Origin: Mycolicibacterium aurum
Lineage (GTDB): Bacteria; Actinomycetota; Actinomycetes; Mycobacteriales; Mycobacteriaceae
Assembly (NCBI RefSeq): GCF_900637195.1
Contig: NZ_LR134356.1
Span: forward strand, 5,332,001-5,396,000
Reading direction: 5' to 3'
DNA length: 64,000 nucleotides
Positions 41,683-50,448 of the stretch are shown piece by piece. How positions within the stretch are numbered: the first letter of the stretch is position 1; each line of letters starts with the position of its first letter. The position numbers were made by a program, and so were the translations under genes. The notes beneath the pieces were generated by a model. The model made no database searches. It saw nothing but the letters and a program-made list of their open reading frames with translations, and had not been told where the DNA came from.

Positions 41683-42240
41683 CTACGCGCTGGACCGCAG
41701 CGTCCACGCGTGACCGCGGAAGTGCAGCACCGTCCGGCTCACCGGGGCGATGTCGATGCGCCAGAACGATTTCGCCGGCGCATCGAGGGCCACCAGCACA
41801 GCGGCACGGACCACGGCGGGATGAGTGACGGCGACCATCTTGGCGTGTTCAATGCGTCCAGCGGTCAACGAATCCATCCAGCGACCCACCCGCGCAACGA
41901 GGTCGACGACGGACTCGCCTCCGTGCGGTGCCCGCGTGGGATCGGTGAGCCAGATGGTCATCTCCGCCGGGGACACCCGGCCCAGGAAATCACCGCGCCA
42001 CCGCCCGCAGTCCAGATCGGCGAGCCCGGACTCGATCGTCGGCGCCAGCCCGAGAAGCGCCGCCGTCTGCTGGGTGCGCGCCTCCGGACCACAGACCGCA
42101 CGTTCGGCGCCGGCGAGATCGATGCCTTCGATCTGCCGGCGCCCGAGCGCGTTGACCGGTTCGTCGGTGGGAAACCGTCCGGCCGCCATCGCATCCGTCA
42201 TGGCGTGGGACACGAGGGTCAGCCGGACGACCTCATTCAC
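41683..42240 (-). CDS. Histidine-phosphatase-family protein next to cbt genes (CobC-like?)
   Basis: A 185-residue protein of the phosphoglycerate-mutase/histidine-phosphatase superfamily. The usual RHG motif is altered to SHAMTDAM at residues about 11-18, but a later VTHPAVVRAAV histidine and the CGPEARTQQTA arginine remain. It follows cbtA by 15 bases. In cobalt/cobalamin loci such proteins can be alpha-ribazole phosphatases (CobC); the loss of the Arg of RHG makes activity uncertain. GTG start at 42240. Confidence 0.78.
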   Translation of the reverse strand: MNEVVRLTLVSHAMTDAMAAGRFPTDEPVNALGRRQIEGIDLAGAERAVCGPEARTQQTAALLGLAPTIESGLADLDCGRWRGDFLGRVSPAEMTIWLTDPTRAPHGGESVVDLVARVGRWMDSLTAGRIEHAKMVAVTHPAVVRAAVLVALDAPAKSFWRIDIAPVSRTVLHFRGHAWTLRSSA

Positions 42241-42255
42241 CGGTACTGACCAGGT

Positions 42256-43056
42256 TCACGCTGAAACGGCCTGCTTCCGCTCGCCCACCAGACGCGACAC
42301 CAGCGCCGCGAACACCAACCCGATGGTCGCGTAGACGACCACCTGGGTGCCCAGCGAGTAGAGCCGGAACTCGTAGAGGACATCCGCCGGGAATCCCTCG
42401 TAGACGATGACGCCTGCATCGTCGACCAGCGGACCCGGAGTCTCGTCGATGGTCGGCAGGATCAGGAACACCACCGCCATCGCCACGATGTAGCTGCCGC
42501 CCGCAGCGATGGTGGCGTTCCACGTGCCGAGCCTGGTTGCCCACTGCCTGCCCAAGTAGACCGCGCCGACCAGCAGCGCCGCCGAGAGCACCACCACCGC
42601 GATGTACAGCAGCGTCCGCTGCCGGATGGTCTCGTCCAGGCTCAGCGCCGGCGGACTGGCCGGATACTTCAGCGCCGGAACGATGTACAGGCTCAGCAGC
42701 ATGCCGCCTGCGACGTAGACCGACAGCAACCGGGCCGAGACGCTGCCGACCCGGCCGTAGGCGACCGCGAAGACCACGGCGAACAGTGCGCCGATGGCCA
42801 GGCTGAACAGCAGCACACCCAGTCCCATGCCGATGTTCATCTGGACGGCGCGGGTGAAGCCGCCGCCCTCACCGCCGTGGCTGTGACCGGCCGTCCCGGC
42901 CGCCATCTCCATCGCCTCGTGCGCGGCGCCGGTGCCCTCTTCGTACCCGATGGCCAACTCGATCTGCGGCTCGACGAAGACCCGCGCGAAAAGGAACGCG
43001 AGCACGCCGGCGACGGCGCCGGCCAACAGGCCGCGCCAGATGATCTGCTTCTCCAT
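42256..43056 (-). CDS. cbtA: CbtA, cobalt transporter subunit
   Basis: A 266-residue membrane protein with about six hydrophobic segments. The N-terminus IIWRGLLAGAVAGVLAFLFARVFVEPQIELAI is typical of CbtA (seen as GLLAGAVAGVLAFLFARVF), followed by a His-containing loop GHSHGGEGGG near residue 57. CbtA is predicted to act with CbtB in cobalt uptake for cobalamin synthesis. AGGA precedes ATG 43056. It is 25 bases after cbtB, in one operon under the riboswitch. Confidence 0.9.
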   Translation of the reverse strand: MEKQIIWRGLLAGAVAGVLAFLFARVFVEPQIELAIGYEEGTGAAHEAMEMAAGTAGHSHGGEGGGFTRAVQMNIGMGLGVLLFSLAIGALFAVVFAVAYGRVGSVSARLLSVYVAGGMLLSLYIVPALKYPASPPALSLDETIRQRTLLYIAVVVLSAALLVGAVYLGRQWATRLGTWNATIAAGGSYIVAMAVVFLILPTIDETPGPLVDDAGVIVYEGFPADVLYEFRLYSLGTQVVVYATIGLVFAALVSRLVGERKQAVSA

Positions 43057-43081
43057 ATTTTCTTGTCCTGTCCTTCTGGGC

Positions 43082-43297
43082 TCAGTGGCAGGGGAAGCCG
43101 AGAAGGTGGCGGGCGTCGTGCACGAACTCGTGGATGTAGGTGTTGCTGCCGAACACCGACGTCGCACCCTGGTCCATGCCGATGAAGTAGAGCACCACCA
43201 GCGCGAAGAACGCGGTGAGCGAAAGCCACAGCGCGGCCTTGGTGCCCGAGAAGTCGATGGCGCCTGCGTGGGCCTTGCCCACCTCAGGAGAAGTCAT
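43082..43297 (-). CDS. cbtB: CbtB, small cobalt transporter subunit
   Basis: A 71-residue protein with one membrane segment (LWLSLTAFFALVVLYFIGMD) and the family-specific C-terminus HEFVHDARHLLGFPCH, whose four histidines and cysteine are a likely cobalt site. ATG 43297 has GGAAAGGA upstream; a longer upstream frame runs back into the riboswitch and is not translated. It is the first gene of cbtB-cbtA-phosphatase. Confidence 0.92.
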   Translation of the reverse strand: MTSPEVGKAHAGAIDFSGTKAALWLSLTAFFALVVLYFIGMDQGATSVFGSNTYIHEFVHDARHLLGFPCH

Positions 43298-43309
43298 TCC
43301 TGGTTCCTT

Positions 43310-43425
43310 TCCGGGATGTCGCGTCCCATACAGAGATGCGACGGGCATCGGGTCTGACTGTCTCAGTGGCGCGACCGTTCTGGAATTCCACCAGATTCCG
43401 GTACCCGTCGATTACAGGAGCATCG
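43310..43425 (-). promoter_or_regulatory. Cobalamin-type riboswitch upstream of cbtB
   Basis: Read on the minus strand the leader has, in order, GGAATCTGGTGGAATTCCAG, ACGGTCGCGCCACTG, then AGTCAGACCCGATGCC. These correspond to the GGAA..GGTG..AA.TCC element, the CGG.C.CGCCACTG core and the B12-box of cobalamin riboswitches. It begins just after the clpC1 terminator and ends about 13-20 bases before the cbtB start. High cobalamin is expected to shut the cobalt importer off, probably by hiding the ribosome site. Ends are approximate. Confidence 0.85.
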
Positions 43426-43437
43426 TAAACCCAAATA

Positions 43438-43482
43438 GGGCGGTCACCACCCCGGGGTTCGAAATCGGGATGGTGACCGCCC
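43438..43482 (-). terminator. Terminator hairpin after clpC1
   Basis: A perfect 12-base stem (43438-43449 with 43471-43482; GGGCGGTCACCA/TGGTGACCGCCC) with a 21-base loop lies 20 bases past the clpC1 stop, followed in transcription direction by TATTTGGGTTT. It separates clpC1 from the cbtB leader. Confidence 0.8.
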
Positions 43483-43501
43483 ATGTGGTCTTGCTGGAGT
43501 T

Positions 43502-46045
43502 TTACTCGCCCGCGATCGGCCCGCCGCCGGCACCGGCCTGAGCCAGGTCCGGCTCCTCGACCTTGGCCGGCTTCTTGGACCCGACGAAGGTGAAGACCGC
43601 GTCCTCGCCCAGGCCTTCGCCGTCCCAGTTCTCGACGTCGACCGTGACGAGCTGGCCGGGTCCGACCTCTTCGAACAGGATCTTCTCCGACAGCTGGTCC
43701 TCGATCTCGCGCTGGATGGTGCGGCGCAACGGCCGCGCGCCCAACACGGGATCGAAGCCGCGCTTGGCCAGCAGGGACTTGGCCTTGTCCGTCAGCTCCA
43801 TCGTCATGTCCTTGGCCCGCAGCTGGTTGCCGACCCGGCCGATCATCAGGTCGACCATCTTGATGATCTCGTCCTGCGTCAGCTGGTGGAACACGATGAT
43901 GTCGTCGATACGGTTCAGGAACTCCGGGCGGAAGTGCTTCTTCAGCTCGTCGTTGACCTTCTGCTTCATCCGCTCGTAGTTGTTCTCGCCGCCACCCTGG
44001 GTGAAGCCGAGCCCGACTGCCTTGCTGATGTCGGAGGTACCGAGGTTGGACGTGAAGATCAGCACGGTGTTCTTGAAGTCGACCGTGCGACCCTGACCGT
44101 CGGTGAGACGGCCGTCTTCGAGGACCTGCAGGAGGCTGTTGTAGATCTCCTGGTGGGCCTTCTCGATCTCGTCGAACAGCACCACGGAGAACGGCTTGCG
44201 GCGCACCTTCTCGGTGAGCTGGCCGCCCTCTTCGTAGCCGACGTACCCCGGAGGAGCACCGAAGAGCCGCGACGCGGTGAACCGGTCGTGGAACTCGCCC
44301 ATGTCGATCTGGATGAGCGCGTCGTCGTCGCCGAACAGGAAGTTGGCCAGCGCCTTGGACAGCTCGGTCTTACCGACACCGGACGGGCCGGCGAAGATGA
44401 ACGAGCCCGACGGGCGCTTGGGGTCCTTCAACCCGGCACGGGTGCGGCGGATGGCCTTGGAGACAGCACGCACCGCGTCCTCCTGGCCGATGATCCGCTT
44501 GTGCAGCTCATCTTCCATGCGCAGCAGCCGGGTGGTCTCCTCCTCGGTCAGCTTGAACACCGGGATACCGGTCCAGTTGCCCAGCACCTCGGCGATCTGC
44601 TCGTCGTCGACCTCGGCGACCACGTCGAGATCGCCTGAGCGCCACTGCTTCTCACGCTCAGCCCGCTGCGCGACGAGGGTCTTCTCCTTATCACGCAGGC
44701 TCGCCGCCTTCTCGAAGTCCTGCGCGTCGATCGCGGACTCCTTCTCCCGGCGGGCGTCGGCGATCTTCTCGTCGAACTCGCGCAGGTCCGGCGGCGCCGT
44801 CATCCGGCGGATGCGCATCCGCGCGCCCGCCTCGTCGATGAGGTCGATCGCCTTGTCCGGCAGGAACCGGTCGTTGATGTAACGGTCGGCCAGCGTGGCC
44901 GCCGCGACCATCGCGGAGTCGGTGATCGAGACGCGGTGGTGCGCCTCGTAGCGGTCGCGCAGCCCCTTGAGGATCTCGATGGTGTGCTCAACGGTCGGCT
45001 CGCCCACCTGGACGGGCTGGAACCGGCGCTCCAGCGCGGCGTCCTTCTCGATGTACTTGCGGTACTCGTCGAGGGTGGTCGCACCGATGGTCTGCAGCTC
45101 ACCGCGGGCCAGCTTCGGCTTCAGGATGCTGGCAGCGTCGATCGCGCCCTCGGCAGCGCCCGCACCGACGAGCGTGTGCAGCTCGTCGATGAACAGGATG
45201 ATGTCGCCGCGGGTGTTGATCTCCTTGAGGACCTTCTTCAGGCGCTCCTCGAAGTCACCGCGGTAACGGCTGCCGGCGACCAGCGAGCCCAGGTCGAGGG
45301 TGTAGAGCTGCTTGTCCTTCAGCGTCTCCGGCACCTCGCCGTGCACGATCGCCTGCGCGAGGCCCTCGACGACGGCGGTCTTGCCGACGCCGGGCTCGCC
45401 GATCAGCACAGGGTTGTTCTTGGTGCGGCGGCTCAGCACCTGCATGACCCGCTCGATTTCCTTCTCGCGGCCGATGACGGGGTCGAGCTTGCCCTCCATC
45501 GCGGCGGCGGTCAGGTTGCGGCCGAACTGGTCGAGCACCAGTGACGTGGACGGGTTGCCCGCCTCGCCGCCCCGGCCGCCCGTGCCCGCCTCGGCGGTCT
45601 CCTTGCCCTGGTATCCGCTCAGCAGCTGGATGACCTGCTGGCGCACGCGCGTCAGCTCGGCTCCGAGCTTCACGAGCACCTGGGCGGCGACGCCTTCACC
45701 CTCACGGATGAGGCCGAGCAGGATGTGCTCGGTGCCGATGTAGTTGTGGCCCAGCTGCAGCGCCTCGCGCAGGCTCAGCTCAAGCACCTTCTTGGCGCGC
45801 GGGGTGAAGGGAATGTGCCCGGACGGCGCCTGCTGTCCCTGGCCGATGATCTCCTCGACCTGGCTGCGCACACCCTCCAGTGAGATGCCCAGCGACTCGA
45901 GTGACTTGGCGGCTACGCCCTCACCCTCGTGAATGAGTCCCAGCAGGATGTGCTCGGTGCCGATGTAGTTGTGGTTGAGCATCCGGGCTTCTTCTTGAGC
46001 CAGGACGACAACCCGACGCGCACGGTCGGTGAATCTTTCGAACAT
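43502..46045 (-). CDS. clpC1: ClpC1, AAA+ unfoldase of the ClpP1P2 protease
   Basis: An 847-residue HSP100 chaperone, near-identical in length to M. tuberculosis ClpC1 (848). Two N-terminal Clp repeats (MFERFTDRARRVVVLAQEEA outline and HIPFTPRAKKVLELS), first AAA module with Walker A GEPGVGKT, the UvrB/C-like middle domain (residues about 415-455), second AAA module with GPSGVGKT, and a C-terminal D2-small domain with RPLRRTIQREIED. It unfolds substrates for ClpP1P2; the N-domain is the target of cyclic-peptide inhibitors. Monocistronic, with a hairpin terminator downstream. Confidence 0.98.
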   Translation of the reverse strand: MFERFTDRARRVVVLAQEEARMLNHNYIGTEHILLGLIHEGEGVAAKSLESLGISLEGVRSQVEEIIGQGQQAPSGHIPFTPRAKKVLELSLREALQLGHNYIGTEHILLGLIREGEGVAAQVLVKLGAELTRVRQQVIQLLSGYQGKETAEAGTGGRGGEAGNPSTSLVLDQFGRNLTAAAMEGKLDPVIGREKEIERVMQVLSRRTKNNPVLIGEPGVGKTAVVEGLAQAIVHGEVPETLKDKQLYTLDLGSLVAGSRYRGDFEERLKKVLKEINTRGDIILFIDELHTLVGAGAAEGAIDAASILKPKLARGELQTIGATTLDEYRKYIEKDAALERRFQPVQVGEPTVEHTIEILKGLRDRYEAHHRVSITDSAMVAAATLADRYINDRFLPDKAIDLIDEAGARMRIRRMTAPPDLREFDEKIADARREKESAIDAQDFEKAASLRDKEKTLVAQRAEREKQWRSGDLDVVAEVDDEQIAEVLGNWTGIPVFKLTEEETTRLLRMEDELHKRIIGQEDAVRAVSKAIRRTRAGLKDPKRPSGSFIFAGPSGVGKTELSKALANFLFGDDDALIQIDMGEFHDRFTASRLFGAPPGYVGYEEGGQLTEKVRRKPFSVVLFDEIEKAHQEIYNSLLQVLEDGRLTDGQGRTVDFKNTVLIFTSNLGTSDISKAVGLGFTQGGGENNYERMKQKVNDELKKHFRPEFLNRIDDIIVFHQLTQDEIIKMVDLMIGRVGNQLRAKDMTMELTDKAKSLLAKRGFDPVLGARPLRRTIQREIEDQLSEKILFEEVGPGQLVTVDVENWDGEGLGEDAVFTFVGSKKPAKVEEPDLAQAGAGGGPIAGE

Positions 46046-46249
46046 CCGTGGTTACCTGCTCTCCATCGCATAGGTAAGTGCCCGCACTAAGGCCGTCATG
46101 ATGGCGGTCCATACCTAGTCCTATGCACCTACGCCGTCCACTCTAATGGGCGACGGCTCCGGGTGCCCCGCCTGTCGGCTCCTGTCGGAATTACGACATG
46201 AACCGCGGATGGCAATTACCCGGCGCTGCTACAGGTAACGCGGGGCAGA

Positions 46250-46270
46250 CCCGAAACGTTTCCGGGAGAG
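46250..46270. other. Imperfect palindrome in the clpC1-lsr2 gap
   Basis: The 278-base region between lsr2 and clpC1 contains CCCG-AAACGTTT-CCGGG, an 8-base perfect palindrome with partly matching flanks, about 60 bases after the lsr2 stop. It may be a terminator for lsr2 or an operator in the clpC1 upstream region; nothing decides between these. The rest of the gap holds no recognisable gene. Confidence 0.35.
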
Positions 46271-46323
46271 GGTCAGAAGGGGTTCGCCTCCAGCGAACGT
46301 GCGGACCCGGGCTACCGGGGGCG

Positions 46324-46665
46324 CTACGTCGCCGCGTGGAAGGCGTCGATGACGTCGGCGGGAATCCGGCCGCGGGTGGACACGTTGTGGCCGTTGCGAC
46401 GCGCCCACTCCCTGATTGCCGCACTCTGCTCGCGATCGATGGCGGCGCGGCCCCGACCGGTACCGACCGCGCGACCGCGCCGGCGACCGCCGACCCGGCG
46501 GCCTGCTTCAACCCATTGCTTCAGATCATTACGAAGCTTTGTCGCATTTTTGGCTGAGAGATCAATCTCGTAGCTCACGCCGTCGATACCGAATTCCACG
46601 GTCTCGTCGGCGGCGCCCTCACCGTCGAAATCGTCGACCAACGTGACGGTGACCTTCTTCGCCAT
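46324..46665 (-). CDS. lsr2: Lsr2, H-NS-like nucleoid-associated silencer
   Basis: A 113-residue protein: N-terminal oligomerisation domain (MAKKVTVTLVDDFDGEGAADE outline, then VEFGIDGVSYEIDLS), Arg-rich linker (GRRVGGRRRGRAVGTGRGRA) and C-terminal DNA-binding domain with WARRNGHNVSTRGRIPADVI, where RGR inserts in the minor groove of AT-rich DNA. Lsr2 silences horizontally acquired genes. The linker is longer in basic residues than in M. tuberculosis. ATG 46665 matches the family start. It lies between clpC1 and lysS as usual. Confidence 0.97.
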   Translation of the reverse strand: MAKKVTVTLVDDFDGEGAADETVEFGIDGVSYEIDLSAKNATKLRNDLKQWVEAGRRVGGRRRGRAVGTGRGRAAIDREQSAAIREWARRNGHNVSTRGRIPADVIDAFHAAT

Positions 46666-46771
46666 TACCCACTGCCTTCCCAAGTGCCAGACCAGCGGAA
46701 AATCCACTCATCTCCGGCACCAATGTGCCACAAATTAGCGGGCCATTCAACAACGCTCGATTCGCGACGCT

Positions 46772-48304
46772 TCAGTTGCCATGCCGACGAACAATCGGGA
46801 ACAAAACCGTCTCTCTAATCGACAGACCTGTCAATGCCATCAACAACCGATCGATGCCCATTCCCGTGCCCGTGGTGGGCGGCATCCCGTACTCCAGCGC
46901 CGCCAGGAAATCCTCGTCGAGCGCCATTGCCTCGTCGTCCCCGGCTGCAGCGGCCCGCGCCTGCGCTTCGAACCGTTCGCGTTGAATGACGGGGTCGATC
47001 AACTCCGAGTAGCCGGTGGCGAGTTCGAAATTACGGACGTAAAGATCCCATTTCTCGGTGACACCTTCGACACTGCGGTGCGGCCGCGTCAACGGCGTTG
47101 TCTCGACAGGGAAATCCCGGACGAACGTCGGCGCCCACAACTTGTCGCCGACGGTGTATTCCCAGAGTTCCTCGACCAATTTCCCGTGCCCATAACCACG
47201 GTCGCGGGCTATCTCGACACCCAGGGAGTCCGCGATCTGCCAAAGCCGCTCCGCAGTGGTGTGCGGGGTGATCTCTTCGCCCAGCGCCGATGACAATGAC
47301 GGATACATTTCAATGGAGTCCCATTCACCGTCGAGGTCGTAGACGGTGCCGTCGGCCAATGTGACCTGCCTGGTACCCATGGCCTCATCCGCGACCTCTT
47401 GAATAACCTCACGTGTGACGACCGCGGAATCGTCGTATGTGCCGTACGCCTGATAAGTCTCCAGCATCGCGAATTCCGGTGAATGCGTGGAATCCGCCCC
47501 TTCGTTTCTGAAGTTGCGATTCAGCTCGAAGACCCGCTCGATTCCCCCCACCACACAGCGCTTGAGAAACAGCTCGGGGGCGATGCGCAGATACAGATCC
47601 GCATCGAGGGCATTGGAATGCGTCACGAAGGGTCGTGCCGCGGCGCCACCGGCGAGGGTCTGCAGCATCGGCGTCTCCACCTCGAGGAAGTCGCGACGTT
47701 CCAGCGCCGAACGCACCGCCCGCACCACCGCCACCCGCTGCCGCGCGATCGTGCGCGCCTCCGGCCGCACGATGAGGTCGACGTAGCGTTGCCGAACCCG
47801 CGTCTCCTCGCTCATCTCCTTGTGCGCGACGGGCAGTGGCCGCAGCGCTTTGGACGCGATCTGCCACGAGTCGGCCAGCACCGAGAGCTCACCGCGGCGC
47901 GAACTGATCACCTCGCCGTGCACGAACACGATGTCCCCGAGATCGACGTCGGCCTTCCAGGCGTCCAGCGACTCCTGTCCCACCTGGTCGAGGCTGATCA
48001 TGGCCTGCAGCTGGGTGCCGTCGCCCTCCTGCAACGTGGCGAAGCAGAGCTTGCCGGAGTTGCGCGCGAAGATCACCCGGCCCGTGACCCCGACCTGCTC
48101 GCCGGTCTTCGTGTCGGCGACCAGGTCCGCGTACGCCCGGCGCAACTCCCCCAGGCTGTGGGTGCGGGCGACCGCGACGGGATAGGGGTCGCGACCCTCG
48201 GCCAACAGGCGGTCACGCTTACCCTGACGAATGCGGTACTGCTCAGGGATGTCGTCATGGCTCGCGTCGGCTGCGGCGGGACCGCGGGAATCTGGGGACG
48301 TCAC
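46772..48304 (-). CDS. lysS: Lysyl-tRNA synthetase (class II)
   Basis: A 510-residue class II enzyme that charges tRNA-Lys. N-terminal OB-fold anticodon-binding domain (VTGRVIFARNSGKLCFATLQ, near residues 60-80) and catalytic core with motif 1 (FLEVETPMLQTLAGGAAARPF), motif 2 (FELNRNFRNEGADSTHSPEF; the class II Arg is in FRNE) and motif 3 (GTGMGIDRLLMALTG). It aligns with LysS1 (Rv3598c) to the final FPIVR. GTG 48304 starts it, divergent from the PLP-enzyme gene with a 23-base gap. Confidence 0.96.
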   Translation of the reverse strand: MTSPDSRGPAAADASHDDIPEQYRIRQGKRDRLLAEGRDPYPVAVARTHSLGELRRAYADLVADTKTGEQVGVTGRVIFARNSGKLCFATLQEGDGTQLQAMISLDQVGQESLDAWKADVDLGDIVFVHGEVISSRRGELSVLADSWQIASKALRPLPVAHKEMSEETRVRQRYVDLIVRPEARTIARQRVAVVRAVRSALERRDFLEVETPMLQTLAGGAAARPFVTHSNALDADLYLRIAPELFLKRCVVGGIERVFELNRNFRNEGADSTHSPEFAMLETYQAYGTYDDSAVVTREVIQEVADEAMGTRQVTLADGTVYDLDGEWDSIEMYPSLSSALGEEITPHTTAERLWQIADSLGVEIARDRGYGHGKLVEELWEYTVGDKLWAPTFVRDFPVETTPLTRPHRSVEGVTEKWDLYVRNFELATGYSELIDPVIQRERFEAQARAAAAGDDEAMALDEDFLAALEYGMPPTTGTGMGIDRLLMALTGLSIRETVLFPIVRRHGN

Positions 48305-48327
48305 GACGTGCCAGCTTAAATGAACAA

Positions 48328-49596
48328 ATGAGCGTCCCCGCCCGCGCGCCGATCGACACCGCCGTCTACGAGAACGCGGTGCGCGCGCTCGCCGAGCAAC
48401 CACTGGACTGGAGTTTCAAAGGGCTGCCCGCGCAGTGGTGGGGGCACACCCCGGCGCATCTCGTCGCGCGGGCGCCGAACCTGTTCGACGCGGGCGCCAC
48501 CGGACCCGTGTGCGTCCTGCGCGACGAGGCGCTGACGCACAACCTCGAAACGATGGCGGCGTGGTGCCGCGACCGCGGCGTCGAACTCGCCCCCCACGGC
48601 AAGACGCACATGTCCGGGCAGCTCGCCGCACGCCAGCTGGCGGCAGGCGCCTGCGCGATCACCGTCGCGACCGTGGCACAGGCCGCCGTGTACCGGGCGT
48701 TCGGCGTGCGCCACCTGATCCTAGCCAACGAACTGGTCGATGCCGCGGGTCTGCGCTGGCTCTCCGCCGAGCTGGAACGGGATCCCGACCTGCGGTTCAC
48801 CTGCTGGGTGGACTCGGTACGCGGCGTCGAACTGATGACCGCGGCGCTGGCCGGCGCGCACCGACGGGTCGACGTGTGCGTGGAACTGGGGATGCCCGGC
48901 GGGCGCACCGGATGCCGCTCCGACGCCGACGTCGACGACGTCGCCCGCGCCGCTGTCGCGTCACCGCGGCTGCGGCTGGTCGGGGTGGCCGGCTACGAGG
49001 CGGGGGTGTCCCAGGAGTTGACCGACGATGCCGTGGCCGGGGTCGCGGCGCATCTCGCGCACCTGCGGGCAACGGTCATCCGGGTGGCCCCGCTCGTCGA
49101 AACCGACACGGTGGTCGTCAGCGCGGGCGGCAGCACCTACTTCGACGTCGTCTGCGACGCGCTCACCGACTGGCCCGAGCACCTGATGGTGCGCACCGTG
49201 TTGCGCAGCGGCTGCTACCTGACCCACGACCACGGCCTCTACGCGCGCACATCACCGCTCACCCGGGCCGGAGGGTGCGCCCTGTGGCCGGCGCTGGAGG
49301 TGCACGCGCAGGTGGTGTCGCGGCCCGAACCCGATCTTGCGATCGTGGGCATGGGCCGCCGCGACGTGTCCTTCGACCAGGGCATGCCGGTTCCGCTCGA
49401 TCTCGTCACCGGTCTCGTCACCAAGCTCAACGACCAGCACGCCTTCCTGCGACTGGAACCCGGGGACGGCACCGACGTCGGGACGTGGCTGCGATTCGGG
49501 ATCTCGCACCCCTGCACCACGTTCGACAAATGGCGGATGATCCCGGTACTCAACGACGACGATCGCGTGGTCGACATGATCCGCACGTTCTTCTAG
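48328..49596 (+). CDS. D-threonine aldolase/D-serine dehydratase-like PLP enzyme
   Basis: A 422-residue fold-type III (alanine-racemase-like) PLP enzyme. The PLP lysine is Lys92 in PHGKTHMS, a glycine-rich phosphate site reads VSAGGSTYFDV, and the C-terminal metal site is SHPCTTFDKW (His and Cys), as in D-threonine aldolases and eukaryotic-type D-serine dehydratases. The exact substrate, probably a beta-hydroxy D-amino acid, cannot be fixed from sequence. It stands alone between lysS and coaX, and converges on coaX with a 5-base gap. Confidence 0.85.
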   Translation: MSVPARAPIDTAVYENAVRALAEQPLDWSFKGLPAQWWGHTPAHLVARAPNLFDAGATGPVCVLRDEALTHNLETMAAWCRDRGVELAPHGKTHMSGQLAARQLAAGACAITVATVAQAAVYRAFGVRHLILANELVDAAGLRWLSAELERDPDLRFTCWVDSVRGVELMTAALAGAHRRVDVCVELGMPGGRTGCRSDADVDDVARAAVASPRLRLVGVAGYEAGVSQELTDDAVAGVAAHLAHLRATVIRVAPLVETDTVVVSAGGSTYFDVVCDALTDWPEHLMVRTVLRSGCYLTHDHGLYARTSPLTRAGGCALWPALEVHAQVVSRPEPDLAIVGMGRRDVSFDQGMPVPLDLVTGLVTKLNDQHAFLRLEPGDGTDVGTWLRFGISHPCTTFDKWRMIPVLNDDDRVVDMIRTFF

Positions 49597-49601
49597 GGCT
49601 G

Positions 49602-50417
49602 CTAACGCGCCTGTTTCAGCTTGCCGCGCTGACTGTCCCGGTTGCGTTCGAACACCAGACGCAGCCCGTCGAGGGTGAGGTGCCGATCGTAATGCTCGAC
49701 GGTGCGCAGATCGTCGAGCACCAGGGGTGCGCCGTGTCCGGTGGCGATCACGTTGACGTCGTCGCCGCCGAAACCGTCGACGTCTTCGCGGACCCGGTTG
49801 ACCAATCCGTCCACCAGCCCGGCGAATCCGAAGACCGCGCCGGCCTGCATGCACTCGACGGTGTTCTTGCCGACCACCGAACGCGGGCGGGTCAGCTCGA
49901 CGCGCCGCAACGCCGCTGATCGTGCGGCGGCGGCATCCGACGACACCTGCACGCCGGGCGCGATGGCACCGCCGAGGAACTCGCCCCTGGCCGAGACCAC
50001 GTCGACACAGATGGACGAACCGAAGTCCACCACGATCGCCGCTGTACCGAATTTGTGATATGCGGCAAGACAATTCACGATGCGGTCGGCCCCGACCTCT
50101 TTCGGGTTGTCGACCAGCAGCGGGATCCCGGTGCGCACCCCCGGCTCGATCAGTACGTGCGGCACCGACGGCCAGTACTGCTCCAGCATCACCCGCACCT
50201 CGTGAAGCACCGACGGCACCGTCGACAGGCCTGCGGCACCGGTGAGCTGTTCGGCGTCGTCGCCGATCAGGCCGTCGAGGGTGAGGGCGAGCTCGTCTGC
50301 TGTCACCTCTGACTCGGTGCGCAGCCGCCAGTGGTGCACGACCTTGGCGTGATCGCCCGAACCGGAGATCAGGCCGACCACGGTGTGGGCGTTACGGACG
50401 TCTATCGCGAGCAGCAC
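49602..50417 (-). CDS. coaX: CoaX-type (type III) pantothenate kinase
   Basis: A 271-residue ASKHA-fold protein of the CoaX family, which phosphorylates pantothenate in the first step of CoA synthesis. The nucleotide and metal motifs AIDVRNAHTVVGL, GADRIVNCLAAYH and VVDFGSSICVDVV are seen. The usual first motif DxGNT reads DVRNA, also the case in M. tuberculosis Rv3600c, where CoaA is the active kinase, so catalytic activity is uncertain. GAGG precedes the GTG at 50417. It starts 31 bases after panC, with no panD between. Confidence 0.92.
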   Translation of the reverse strand: MLLAIDVRNAHTVVGLISGSGDHAKVVHHWRLRTESEVTADELALTLDGLIGDDAEQLTGAAGLSTVPSVLHEVRVMLEQYWPSVPHVLIEPGVRTGIPLLVDNPKEVGADRIVNCLAAYHKFGTAAIVVDFGSSICVDVVSARGEFLGGAIAPGVQVSSDAAAARSAALRRVELTRPRSVVGKNTVECMQAGAVFGFAGLVDGLVNRVREDVDGFGGDDVNVIATGHGAPLVLDDLRTVEHYDRHLTLDGLRLVFERNRDSQRGKLKQAR

Positions 50418-50448
50418 GACATCACCTCGACGACCTCAGTCCGAAACA

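Noticed and set aside
41683..42240. Calling the phosphatase CobC outright
   Set aside because: The catalytic RHG motif is altered (SHA), so only a family-level call with linkage to the cobalt genes is justified.
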